Positions 1-6,515 are shown, counted from the first letter of the stretch. The stretch is DNA of 11,029 nucleotides from Prevotellaceae bacterium (GCA_031257655.1 JAIROF010000167.1:1-11029); one strand, 5' to 3'. Numbers and translations: made by a program. The notes: generated by a model from the letters alone, not told the origin.

Positions 1-90
1 ATGTTGTTGTTCGCTTGGCTACTGAGGTTGTTTTGTAAGAAAAATTAGGTGTGAATGAGGTTACCCCGCTCGGCGTAGCCAACCTTTGTC

Positions 91-113
91 CTGCCGAATT
101 TGTAATTCGGCAG
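91..113. repeat. Perfect hairpin CTGCCGAATT / AATTCGGCAG
   Basis: The two arms, 91-100 and 104-113, are perfect reverse complements of 10 bp around a 3-base TGT loop. Related arms occur at 6411-6430 (GCCGAA, 6-base spacer, TTCGGC) and 6447-6455 (AATTCGGCA), so this is probably a short dispersed palindromic repeat of this genome rather than a gene-specific signal. There is no T-run beside it that would make it an intrinsic terminator. Confidence 0.6.
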
Positions 114-295
114 CCGTGACTATGAGCCTTGGTAATGCGACACCTCATCTTATCAACCCGGATGGCAGTGGTATGGTGGGATATTGGCTGCGCCGAGATA
201 CGCTTCGCTACGGTTTCTCCACTCCGCGCGCTCGTGCCTCGCGCGCTCCGGTCGAAATGACGGGCGCTGTTGAAGGGAAGGGGGAGGCGAAGCTC

Positions 296-325
296 CCCCA
301 CCCCACCCCACCTCACCTCACCTCA
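296..325. repeat. Pentanucleotide tandem array (CCCCA)3(CCTCA)3
   Basis: Six consecutive 5-bp units are visible: three of CCCCA (296-310) then three of CCTCA (311-325). The block arrangement, with one variant repeated and then another, suggests stepwise expansion by slippage. It lies outside any supported gene, beyond the ssb terminator. Confidence 0.8.
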
Positions 326-357
326 CAGGATTTCATCACTTGTAGCCGGGCTGGTGG

Positions 358-401
358 AAAAAAGCCGCGTAAGCGGGCTGCTCCGGTATGCAGCAGCCCG
401 C
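358..401 (-). terminator. Probable intrinsic terminator of ssb with two alternative hairpins
   Basis: Read on the reverse strand, 25 bases after the ssb stop, there is a perfect 10-bp stem GCGGGCTGCT/AGCAGCCCGC (401-392 with 382-373) around a 9-base loop. The distal arm can instead pair with GCGGCT (368-363) through a TTAC loop and one bulged base. That smaller hairpin is followed directly by a run of about six T (363-358), the standard intrinsic-terminator layout. The two hairpins are mutually exclusive because they share the 373-382 arm. Confidence 0.6.
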
Positions 402-425
402 AGGTCGCAATATGTCGCCGCTGCC

Positions 426-806
426 TTACCCTGCTGCCGGCGCTGGCGTCGGCGCTTGCGCCGCGCTGGCTTCGGCGGTGGGGTGGCTTTCCTTCTTGTT
501 GCCCGTCATGAAATGCAAATCTCTGACGGTAACTCTGATGCGGGCTTGCGGCTCTGACCTCTCTTTGCTCATCCACGCCTCCACGTCCGGCGTTCCCTCA
601 ACGATGACGCCGGCGCCCTTTTTCAGGTGCGCGGCAACGCCGGCTTTATCCTTGTTACGCCATAGCGTGCAGGCGTACCAATGCGTAACCTCTTCGCTAC
701 CGCGCTTTTCGTTTACGGCAACGCTAAAGTTGATGGCGACGTTTTCGCCTACCTCCCGGCTTTGGGCATCCTGACCAAGCTGTCCGGCAATAATGATTTT
801 GTGCAT
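426..806 (-). CDS. ssb: Single-stranded DNA-binding protein, short form
   Basis: Encodes 126 residues with the single OB-fold of bacterial SSB. It opens MHKIIIAGQLGQDAQSREV and continues through VAINFSVAVN, the aromatic THWYACTLW strand typical of the family, and the GAGVIVEGTPDVEAW and RIRVTVRDLHFM strands. SSB coats single-stranded DNA in replication, recombination and repair. The OB fold occupies roughly residues 1-105. The remainder is a short Ala/Pro/Thr tail ending APTPAPAAG, with no acidic DDxxF-type tip, the element that classical SSBs use to recruit partner proteins. The ATG at 806 is preceded by AGAGGT about 6 bases upstream, one of the few Shine-Dalgarno-like sites in the window, which supports this start. 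The gene has its own promoter (973-1002) and terminator (358-401), so it looks monocistronic. It could be an accessory or mobile-element-type paralogue rather than the main replicative SSB; the sequence cannot decide that. Confidence 0.9.
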   Translation of the reverse strand: MHKIIIAGQLGQDAQSREVGENVAINFSVAVNEKRGSEEVTHWYACTLWRNKDKAGVAAHLKKGAGVIVEGTPDVEAWMSKERSEPQARIRVTVRDLHFMTGNKKESHPTAEASAAQAPTPAPAAG

Positions 807-968
807 AATTTTACCTCTTTTTATTGGTGATGGTTATGTTTCTATGGGGATGGCGACGCAAAAAGCATGCTGGCGTAAAAAGTTGGCCATCAGGGAAGAC
901 GTTGGTACATTGTGTAAATGTAAAGGAAACCTCTACCCCCCCCAAAAAACAAGGCTTGCGGCCAACAA
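807..968 (-). promoter_or_regulatory. Long ssb 5' leader with palindrome and homopolymer tracts
   Basis: If transcription starts a few bases after the -7 element at 973, the ssb mRNA has a leader of about 160 bases. The leader contains a perfect 6-bp palindrome TACATT/AATGTA (906-911, 917-922, 5-base spacer) and a C8A6 tract (936-949 on the forward strand). It ends with the AGAGGT ribosome-binding site. I see no small open frame or known riboswitch pattern in it. Confidence 0.4.
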
Positions 969-972
969 TGCA

Positions 973-1002
973 CAAAAGTACATGAAAATCTCAGATATTC
1001 AA
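973..1002 (-). promoter_or_regulatory. Promoter of ssb (Bacteroidota type)
   Basis: On the reverse strand there is TTG (1002-1000), 19 bases, then TACTTTTG (980-973), matching the Bacteroidota -33/-7 consensus TTG and TAnnTTTG at the expected spacing. It points at ssb, and no other gene lies between. Confidence 0.7.
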
Positions 1003-1032
1003 GCGTGCGAGATGAAAAAAAGGGGGGTAGAA

Positions 1033-1062
1033 TTGTTTTTCCGATAAAAAGTATTATCTTTG
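1033..1062 (+). promoter_or_regulatory. Promoter of tRNA-Ser (Bacteroidota type)
   Basis: TTG (1033-1035), 19 bases, then TATCTTTG (1055-1062), an exact match to TAnnTTTG. The predicted transcription start near 1067-1069 leaves a leader of about a dozen bases before the tRNA. It is divergent from, and only about 30 bp from, the ssb promoter. Confidence 0.8.
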
Positions 1063-1079
1063 CCCGCGCAATGAAAAAA

Positions 1080-1169
<90 letters not shown>

Positions 1170-1433
1170 AGTAAGCATTGGCTGTCAGCAGCTTAAAGGC
1201 AAGTTGCCCGAAAAGAAACCTGAAATGTGCATTGCATTACGCGGCAGCCTTTTCCTCAAGAGGTCGTTTTTGCGCAGGCAGCCTCTCACCTGCCTTGTAG
1301 CGCTGATAAGCGGCCAACGACGCAACTGCTCAACCGGCAGCTGCCGTCAACATTCTTTTCCCGGCAGCGCTATTCTTTTAGGAAGCAGGCGGCTTGTCTG
1401 CACGTATACCGTAACATAGAACAAACAACAGCT

Positions 1434-3233
1434 ATGGATATCATCTTCATCTTGGCAGGCGCTGCGGCAGGATTTGCCATTGCCCGCCTTGTCTTCGGCG
1501 CACGCAGCAAAGCGGGGAGCATTTCAAAAGCCGACTACGCAGCGTTGAGCAACCAGCTCGGCGCCACCAACGTGCAGCTTAAAATTGCAGAAGACCGGCT
1601 CTCCATGCAGCAGCAGGAGCACGCGCGGCTAACCCAAAAGCTTGAGGCGCAAGAGGCGGGAAACGTTCAGCAGCAGGCCAAGCTCTCTTCGCTCGAAACA
1701 ACAATCGGGAATAACGAGCAAAAAATTAGCGAGCTGGCGGGCTTGCTGGCGGAGCAAACGAAGAAAAATGAGGAAAAGCAAGCGCAGCTCAACCTCCTGC
1801 TGCAGCAGCTGGCGGAAAAAAACGCCGCTGGGACGTCGCTCTCCGAAAATCTAAAGGCGCAAAAGGAAGCCGCCATCAAGCAAGCCGAAGCGCTGGCGGA
1901 GCAAGCGAGGAAAAATGAGGAAAAGCAAGCCCAAATCAACCTCCTGCAGCAGCAGCTGGCGGAAAAAAGCGCCGTCGGGACGTCGCTCTCCGAAAATCTA
2001 AAGGCGCAAAAGGAGGTCGGCCTCAAGCAAGCCGAAGAGCTGGCGCGGCTGAACGAAAAGCTGACGAAAACAATAGCCGACAACAGCGCCCTGACGGCAA
2101 ACAGCAAGGCGCTGGCCGAAAAACTCGCCACCCAAAAAGAGGAAATAGCCGCCATACAAAAAACAGCCCACCTGCAATTCGAAAAAATAGCCGCCCAAAT
2201 TCTGGAAGAAAAATCAGGGAAATTTACGGAGGTCAACAAAGCCAACATCGAAGCACTCCTAAAGCCGCTGGGCGAAAATATCAGCAGCTTCAAAAAGAAA
2301 GTGGAGGAAACCTACGATAAGGAGTCGAAGCAGCGATTTTCGCTGGAGGAAAAGGTAAAAGAGCTGGTTGAGCAGACCAACAAGGTGAGCAGCGAAGCCA
2401 ACAACCTTGCCACAGCGCTCAAAGGGCAGGCCAAAAAGCAGGGCAACTGGGGCGAAATGATACTTGAGAGCATCCTCCAGCAGTCGGGGCTGGTGAAAAA
2501 CAGGGAGTACTTCCTGCAGCAAACCATCAGGGATGAGGAGGGCAAAAACCTTCGCCCGGACGTGCTGGTGGCGCTCCCCGACAGCCGCGTGATAATTATC
2601 GATTCAAAGGTTTCGCTGGTGGCATACGACCGATTTTCGTCGGCCGACAGCGTGGAGGAGCAGGCCGCCCACCTGTCGGAGCACCTGAAATCCATCTACG
2701 CGCACATCGACGAGCTGAGCGGCAAAAAGTACGACAACCTCGAAAAATCGCTGGACTTTACGATGATGTTTGTCCCCATAGAACCCGCCTACCTGCTGGC
2801 CATCCAAAACGACCCCAGCCTGTGGGCATACGCCTACTCAAGGCGCATCCTCCTGATAAGCCCCACCAACCTGATTGCCTGCCTGAAGCTGATGGCCGAC
2901 TTGTGGAAAAGGGAAATGCAAAGCAAAAACGCGCAGGAAATCGTGAGGAGAGGCGAGCTGCTCTACGACAAGTTCGTTTCGTTCGTAGGCACCCTCGAAG
3001 ATGTGGGGCGGCATATCGGCAAAACGCAGCAAGCTTACGAAGCCGCCATCGGCCTGCTCAGGAATGGCAGCGGAAATTTGATAGGGCAGGCCGTGAAGCT
3101 GAAAAGCCTGGGCCTTAAGTCGAGCAAGGAGATACCTTCGGCAATGCTGCCGACAGACCTCGAGCTGGAGCTGCTGCCGGAAGAAGCGGACGAAAAAAGA
3201 GCGGACGAAAAAAGAGCGGCGCCGCAGGAATAG
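1434..3233 (+). CDS. rmuC: DNA recombination protein RmuC
   Basis: Encodes 599 residues in the family order of RmuC. A single N-terminal membrane segment (about residues 2-22, DIIFILAGAAAGFAIARLVF) is followed by a long Glu/Gln/Lys/Ala-rich coiled coil to about residue 300, then the conserved RmuC domain. That domain shows GNWGE at 337-341, RPD at 374-376 and IIIDSK at 387-392; the PD and DSK residues fit the PD-(D/E)XK nuclease fold to which the family is assigned. RmuC limits certain rearrangements and inversions in E. coli; its substrate is not well defined. The coiled coil carries a 49-residue tandem duplication (105-153 and 154-202), and the tail repeats ADEKR (residues 585-594; 15-bp DNA units at 3186-3215). 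I chose ATG 1434 because the protein then begins at the membrane helix; the same frame stays open to an ATG at 1227, but that extra 69 residues looks noncoding. No TAnnTTTG promoter or Shine-Dalgarno is visible upstream. Probably cotranscribed with cysE. Confidence 0.93.
   Translation: MDIIFILAGAAAGFAIARLVFGARSKAGSISKADYAALSNQLGATNVQLKIAEDRLSMQQQEHARLTQKLEAQEAGNVQQQAKLSSLETTIGNNEQKISELAGLLAEQTKKNEEKQAQLNLLLQQLAEKNAAGTSLSENLKAQKEAAIKQAEALAEQARKNEEKQAQINLLQQQLAEKSAVGTSLSENLKAQKEVGLKQAEELARLNEKLTKTIADNSALTANSKALAEKLATQKEEIAAIQKTAHLQFEKIAAQILEEKSGKFTEVNKANIEALLKPLGENISSFKKKVEETYDKESKQRFSLEEKVKELVEQTNKVSSEANNLATALKGQAKKQGNWGEMILESILQQSGLVKNREYFLQQTIRDEEGKNLRPDVLVALPDSRVIIIDSKVSLVAYDRFSSADSVEEQAAHLSEHLKSIYAHIDELSGKKYDNLEKSLDFTMMFVPIEPAYLLAIQNDPSLWAYAYSRRILLISPTNLIACLKLMADLWKREMQSKNAQEIVRRGELLYDKFVSFVGTLEDVGRHIGKTQQAYEAAIGLLRNGSGNLIGQAVKLKSLGLKSSKEIPSAMLPTDLELELLPEEADEKRADEKRAAPQE
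1746..2039 (+). repeat. 147-bp in-frame tandem duplication inside rmuC
   Basis: Copies at 1746-1892 and 1893-2039 align without gaps; by eye they differ at about 14 of 147 positions (roughly 90% identical). Each encodes a 49-residue coiled-coil unit that starts LAEQ, contains KNEEKQAQ and GTSLSENLKAQKE, and ends KQAEA or KQAEE. Because 147 is a multiple of both 3 and 7, the duplication keeps both reading frame and heptad register. Confidence 0.9.
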
Positions 3234-3286
3234 CAAATGAGCTGCTCGCAAATGAGCTCGCTCTGTTGGTAATAAAAGTGTGAACG

Positions 3287-4084
3287 ATGAAGCAAAAAAG
3301 GGTTGGCGCGTTTAGCTGGGAAGCGCTACGAAAGGAAGCAATTAGGGTTGCGGAAAAAGAGCCGCTCCTGAAAAATTTGCTGGAGCAGCTGGTCATTAAG
3401 CATGACACGTTTGAGCAGGCGCTGACGGCTATCCTCGCCAACCGCTGCCTGTTTGCCCACGAGGGCATCAACCTGCACCAGGCCATAGCCAGCGCGCTGG
3501 ACAAAAGTAAAAGCATTGCAGCAAGCGCCGCCGACGACCTCGTGGCCATCGTAGAGAAAGACCCGGCCACCGGAACCTTTCTTGATCCGCTGCTGTTCTA
3601 CAAGGGATACCACTCGCTGGAGCTGTACCGAATTGCCCACTGGCTGTGGTTGGACGGGCAGCGCTACTTAGCCTGCTACATCCAAAGCCGGGTGTCGCAG
3701 CTCTACGGCGTGGACATTCACCCCGCCGCGCAAATAGGCCGGGGAATATTTATAGACCACGCTACGGGGCTGGTAGTGGGCGAAACCGCCATCGTGGAGG
3801 ACAACGTTTCGTTTCTTCACGGCGTAACCCTGGGCGGAACAGGAAAAGAAACGGGGCGGCGACACCCGACCATCAAAAAAAACTGCCTGCTGGGCGCTAA
3901 CGCAACGGTGCTGGGCAACATCGTAGTGGGCGAAGGCTCTATTATCGGCGCGGGGAGCGTGGTGCTCCATGCCGTGCCTCCCCACAGCCTCGCGGCAGGC
4001 GTGCCCGCAGCAAATAAAGGAAAAATAAAAATAGCGGAGCCCGCCAACAGCATGAACCAAATTTTTGACGACTACATGATTTAA
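3287..4084 (+). CDS. cysE: Serine O-acetyltransferase
   Basis: Encodes 265 residues of the E. coli-like, long-form CysE, which transfers acetyl from acetyl-CoA to L-serine to give O-acetylserine, the committed step of cysteine synthesis. The N-terminal helical SATase domain covers about residues 1-140, followed by the left-handed beta-helix of hexapeptide repeats. The catalytic pair falls at the E. coli positions: D92 in KDPAT and H158 in IDHATGLVVGE. H193 in RRHP and the GGTGK loop are also kept. The last residue is Ile (FDDYMI), as in CysE proteins whose C-terminal tail inserts into the CysK active site, so a cysteine synthase complex is plausible. The start follows rmuC by 53 bp with no promoter signature between, suggesting cotranscription; there is no obvious Shine-Dalgarno. 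The stop is followed two bases later by a short hairpin. Confidence 0.95.
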   Translation: MKQKRVGAFSWEALRKEAIRVAEKEPLLKNLLEQLVIKHDTFEQALTAILANRCLFAHEGINLHQAIASALDKSKSIAASAADDLVAIVEKDPATGTFLDPLLFYKGYHSLELYRIAHWLWLDGQRYLACYIQSRVSQLYGVDIHPAAQIGRGIFIDHATGLVVGETAIVEDNVSFLHGVTLGGTGKETGRRHPTIKKNCLLGANATVLGNIVVGEGSIIGAGSVVLHAVPPHSLAAGVPAANKGKIKIAEPANSMNQIFDDYMI

Positions 4085-4086
4085 CT

Positions 4087-4103
4087 CCACCTTAACAAGG
4101 TGG
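4087..4103 (+). terminator. Hairpin just after cysE, possible terminator
   Basis: CCACCTT (4087-4093) and AAGGTGG (4097-4103) form a perfect 7-bp stem with an AAC loop, starting two bases after the cysE stop. Position argues for a transcript end, but no T-run follows, so it may only protect the 3' end. Confidence 0.4.
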
Positions 4104-4238
4104 TAAGGCCGGTAGGCAATAGCGCAGCTACCTGTTGATGAGGTTGTTTTGCTGTGTAGCCGAGCGTAGCGAGCTCGCGAACACCAAAAATAAGCACGAG
4201 TGAGTAAATAGCGTCATAAGCCCGTGCCGCGCCATCCT

Positions 4239-4271
4239 GTCACCATTTCTCCGTCACCATTTCTCCGTCAC
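4239..4271. repeat. 14-bp tandem repeat GTCACCATTTCTCC, 2.4 copies
   Basis: Two identical 14-bp units (4239-4252, 4253-4266) are followed by the first five bases of a third (4267-4271). It lies outside genes, between a dispersed repeat and the glnS promoter. Confidence 0.85.
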
Positions 4272-4395
4272 TCCCGCTGTCGCGGCCTTGCAGCTCAATG
4301 CGGCGGGGATTGCCGTTTTGCGGCACTTTACTTATCCCGATCTCCGGGTATGTACACTCGAATCTACACAACCGCCTGAATTTTTGCGCACACAC

Positions 4396-4426
4396 TTGTA
4401 AATCTAAGGATTTTCATGTAAGTTTG
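4396..4426 (+). promoter_or_regulatory. Promoter of glnS (Bacteroidota type)
   Basis: TTG (4396-4398), 20 bases, then TAAGTTTG (4419-4426), matching the TTG/TAnnTTTG consensus. The implied leader to the ATG at 4474 is about 40 bases, A-rich and without a Shine-Dalgarno sequence, as is common in this phylum. Confidence 0.75.
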
Positions 4427-4473
4427 CAGCTTTATCGGGAAAAAAATCTAACAGCAACCAAACACTACAAGAA

Positions 4474-6165
4474 ATGTCAGAAAACGCAACAACCCCAGCC
4501 GCGCCGGAGCGCTCGCTCAACTTTTTGGAAGAAATCATCGAGGCCGATTTGGCGTCGGGCAAGCACGATCGTATCCTCACGCGCTTTCCTCCGGAGCCTA
4601 ACGGGTACCTGCACATTGGCCACGCCAAAAGCATTTGCCTCAACTTTGGGCTGGCGCAGAAGTACGGCGGCGCCACCAACCTCCGCTTCGACGACACCAA
4701 CCCTACAAAGGAGGAAACCGAATACGTAGATTCTATCAAGCAGGATGTGCAGTGGCTCGGCTTCCGCTGGGCCAGCGAGCGCTACGCTTCGGACTACTTT
4801 GGCCAGCTCTACGAGTGGGCGCTGGCGCTCATCAAAAAGGGGCTTGCCTACGTCGACGACCAAACGCAGGAGGAAATCCGGCAGGCGCGGGGCACCGTTA
4901 CTAAGCCGGGCGCCGATAGCCCCTACCGCAGCCGCAGCGTGGCAGAAAACCTCGACCTGTTTACCCGCATGCGCAGCGGCGAATTTCCCGACGGCGCAAA
5001 GGTGCTGCGCGCCAAAATCGACATGGCGCACCCCAACATGCTGATGCGCGACCCCATCCTCTACCGCATCCTGCACGCCGAGCACCACCGAACGGGCAAT
5101 ACCTGGTGCATTTACCCCATGTACGACTACGCGCACGGCGAAAGCGACTCCATTGAGGGCATAACCCACTCCATCTGCACGCTGGAGTTCGACGTGCACC
5201 GGCCGCTCTACGACTGGTTTATTGAGAAGCTGGAGATTTTCCCCTCGCGCCAGTACGAGTTTGCCCGCCTCAACCTCACCTACACGGTGATGAGCAAGCG
5301 CAGGCTGCTGGAGCTGGTAAAGGGCGGCTTTGTGCGCGGCTGGGACGACCCGCGCATGCCCACCATCTGCGGCATTCGCCGCCGGGGATACACGCCGGAG
5401 AGCATCCGCCTGTTTGCCGACAAGGTGGGCGTGGCAAAGCGCGATAACGTGATAGACCTCTCGCTGCTGGAGTGGTGCGCGCGCGAAGACCTCAACCGGC
5501 GCGCGCTGCGCCGATTTGCGGTGCTCAACCCCCTCAAGCTGGTCATCACCAACTACCCCGAAGGAAAAACGGAGGAGCTCGACGCTGTGAACAACCCCGA
5601 AGACCCCGCCGCCGGCACGCGCAAGCTGCTGTTCTGCCGCGAGCTGTACATCGAGCGGGAGGATTTCATGGAAAATCCTCCGAAAAAGTTCTTCCGCCTT
5701 GCGCCCGGGCAGGAGGTGCGGCTAAAGTACGCCTACATTGTACGGTGTGAGGAGGTGGTGAGGGACGAGGCGGGCAACGTTGCGGAGATACGCTGCTCCT
5801 ACGACCCCGAAACGCGCAGCGGAGGCGGAAGCCCGCGGCAGGTAAAGGGCACCATACACTGGCTCGCGGCAGGACACTGCGGCACCGCCGAAGTGCGCCT
5901 GTTCGACCGCCTGTTTACGGAGGCGCACATGGACAGCATCCCCGAAGGCGCAGACTACAAGGATTACCTCAACCCCAACTCGCTCAAAACCGTTACGGCA
6001 TACGTGGAAAAGGCGGTGGACGGAGCCTACCGCGAAGGAGCGCTCCCCGTGCAGCTTGAGCGAACAGGATACTTTATCGTCGATCCGGATTCTACCACCG
6101 AAAAACCGGTGCTCAACCGAACGGTTACCCTAAAGGATGCGTGGGCGAAAATAGCTAAAAACTAA
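4474..6165 (+). CDS. glnS: Glutamine--tRNA ligase (GlnRS)
   Basis: Encodes 563 residues, close to the 554 of E. coli GlnRS, which charges tRNA-Gln with glutamine using ATP. The class I Rossmann catalytic domain shows PPEPNGYLHIGHAKS with HIGH at 47-50, and the second signature VMSKR at 272-276. Between them are GlnRS-specific stretches such as EHHRTGNTWCIYPMYDY and EGITHSICTLEFD, and after them WDDPRMPTICGIRRRGYT. The two C-terminal beta-barrel anticodon-binding domains follow (about residue 340 on), with VKGTIHWLAAGH, ending EKPVLNRTVTLKDAWAKIA, the normal GlnRS end. These features separate it from bacterial GluRS. Its own promoter lies at 4396-4426. Presence of GlnRS implies direct charging of tRNA-Gln rather than sole reliance on the GatCAB route. 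A transposase-tail remnant continues in the same frame right after the stop. Confidence 0.97.
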   Translation: MSENATTPAAPERSLNFLEEIIEADLASGKHDRILTRFPPEPNGYLHIGHAKSICLNFGLAQKYGGATNLRFDDTNPTKEETEYVDSIKQDVQWLGFRWASERYASDYFGQLYEWALALIKKGLAYVDDQTQEEIRQARGTVTKPGADSPYRSRSVAENLDLFTRMRSGEFPDGAKVLRAKIDMAHPNMLMRDPILYRILHAEHHRTGNTWCIYPMYDYAHGESDSIEGITHSICTLEFDVHRPLYDWFIEKLEIFPSRQYEFARLNLTYTVMSKRRLLELVKGGFVRGWDDPRMPTICGIRRRGYTPESIRLFADKVGVAKRDNVIDLSLLEWCAREDLNRRALRRFAVLNPLKLVITNYPEGKTEELDAVNNPEDPAAGTRKLLFCRELYIEREDFMENPPKKFFRLAPGQEVRLKYAYIVRCEEVVRDEAGNVAEIRCSYDPETRSGGGSPRQVKGTIHWLAAGHCGTAEVRLFDRLFTEAHMDSIPEGADYKDYLNPNSLKTVTAYVEKAVDGAYREGALPVQLERTGYFIVDPDSTTEKPVLNRTVTLKDAWAKIAKN

Positions 6166-6372
6166 AAACGAGGTATTGCCATTGGCGAAAAAAGAGGTAT
6201 TGCTATTGGCGAAAGAAGAGGTGAAGAAAGAGGCGAACAAAGAGGTATTGCTAAAGGCATTGCCGAAGTTGTCCTAAGCATTGCCGAAAAAGGTTTTTCA
6301 GCGGAATACATAGCCAGCTTGACGAAGCTATCGTCCGAGCAAATACATGCCATTCTGCAAAATAAAGGATAG
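6166..6372 (+). pseudogene. C-terminal remnant of an Rpn/PD-(D/E)XK family transposase-like protein
   Basis: An open stretch of 68 sense codons without any ATG runs from just after the glnS stop to TAG at 6370-6372, in the same frame as glnS. It encodes glycine/glutamate/arginine repeats (RGIAIGEKRG, RGIAIGERRG, EERGEQRGIAKG) followed by a helix-turn-helix-like end: VVLSIAEKGFSAEYIASL then TKLSSEQIHAILQNKG. This composition is the familiar C-terminal tail of the Rpn recombination-promoting nuclease/putative transposase family that is abundant in Bacteroidota. The nuclease domain is missing, so this is a decayed fragment. Alternatives are an unannotated small protein from a non-ATG start (ATT codons exist) or a readthrough extension of GlnRS; both seem less likely because GlnRS ends normally. 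Confidence 0.65.
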
Positions 6373-6515
6373 CGCATATCGGCATCCGCCGCATCCTCGA
6401 AATCTCCTTTCTGCCGAAGCGAAGTTCGGCGTAGTAGTCTGCTGCAAATTCGGCACGACGGGCTGATGCGGCTGTAGTTTGGATGGTTGTAGCGCCAAAA
6501 ATATTCCTTCTCCCC

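Larger units (their letters stand above)
1..425. other. Intergenic region without a supported gene, repeat-rich
   Basis: No open frame here encodes anything resembling a known protein; the frames that are open have arginine/proline-rich compositions typical of GC-rich noncoding DNA. The stretch holds a 10-bp perfect hairpin (91-113), a short element reading TTTCTCCACT at 214-223 and GGTCGAAATGAC at 250-261 around CG-rich direct repeats, a pentanucleotide array (296-325) and the probable ssb terminator (358-401). It looks like a patchwork of dispersed noncoding repeats at the 3' end of ssb. Confidence 0.6.
4085..4473. other. cysE-glnS intergenic region with dispersed repeats
   Basis: No gene is supported here on either strand. 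From left to right it holds the cysE hairpin, a 13-bp copy (4139-4151) of a sequence also found at 23-35, an element reading GAGCGTAGCGAGCTCGCGAA (4162-4181) with a diverged relative at 10642-10661, a 14-bp tandem repeat (4239-4271), and the glnS promoter (4396-4426). Confidence 0.6.

Noticed and set aside
86..511. Forward open frame left of and overlapping ssb
   Set aside because: Composition looks noncoding, it crosses hairpins and a pentanucleotide array, and it overlaps the convincing ssb gene.
1227..1433. 69-codon N-terminal extension of RmuC
   Set aside because: The added residues show no RmuC similarity and would place the membrane helix internally; ATG 1434 gives the family-typical start.
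1667..2293. Reverse open frame of 208 codons opposite rmuC
   Set aside because: Ser/Phe/Ala-rich composition arises from antisense of the Glu/Lys coiled coil; no promoter or domain.
4477..5199. Reverse open frame of 240 codons opposite glnS
   Set aside because: Fully within glnS, no recognisable domain, and glnS matches its family over the entire length.
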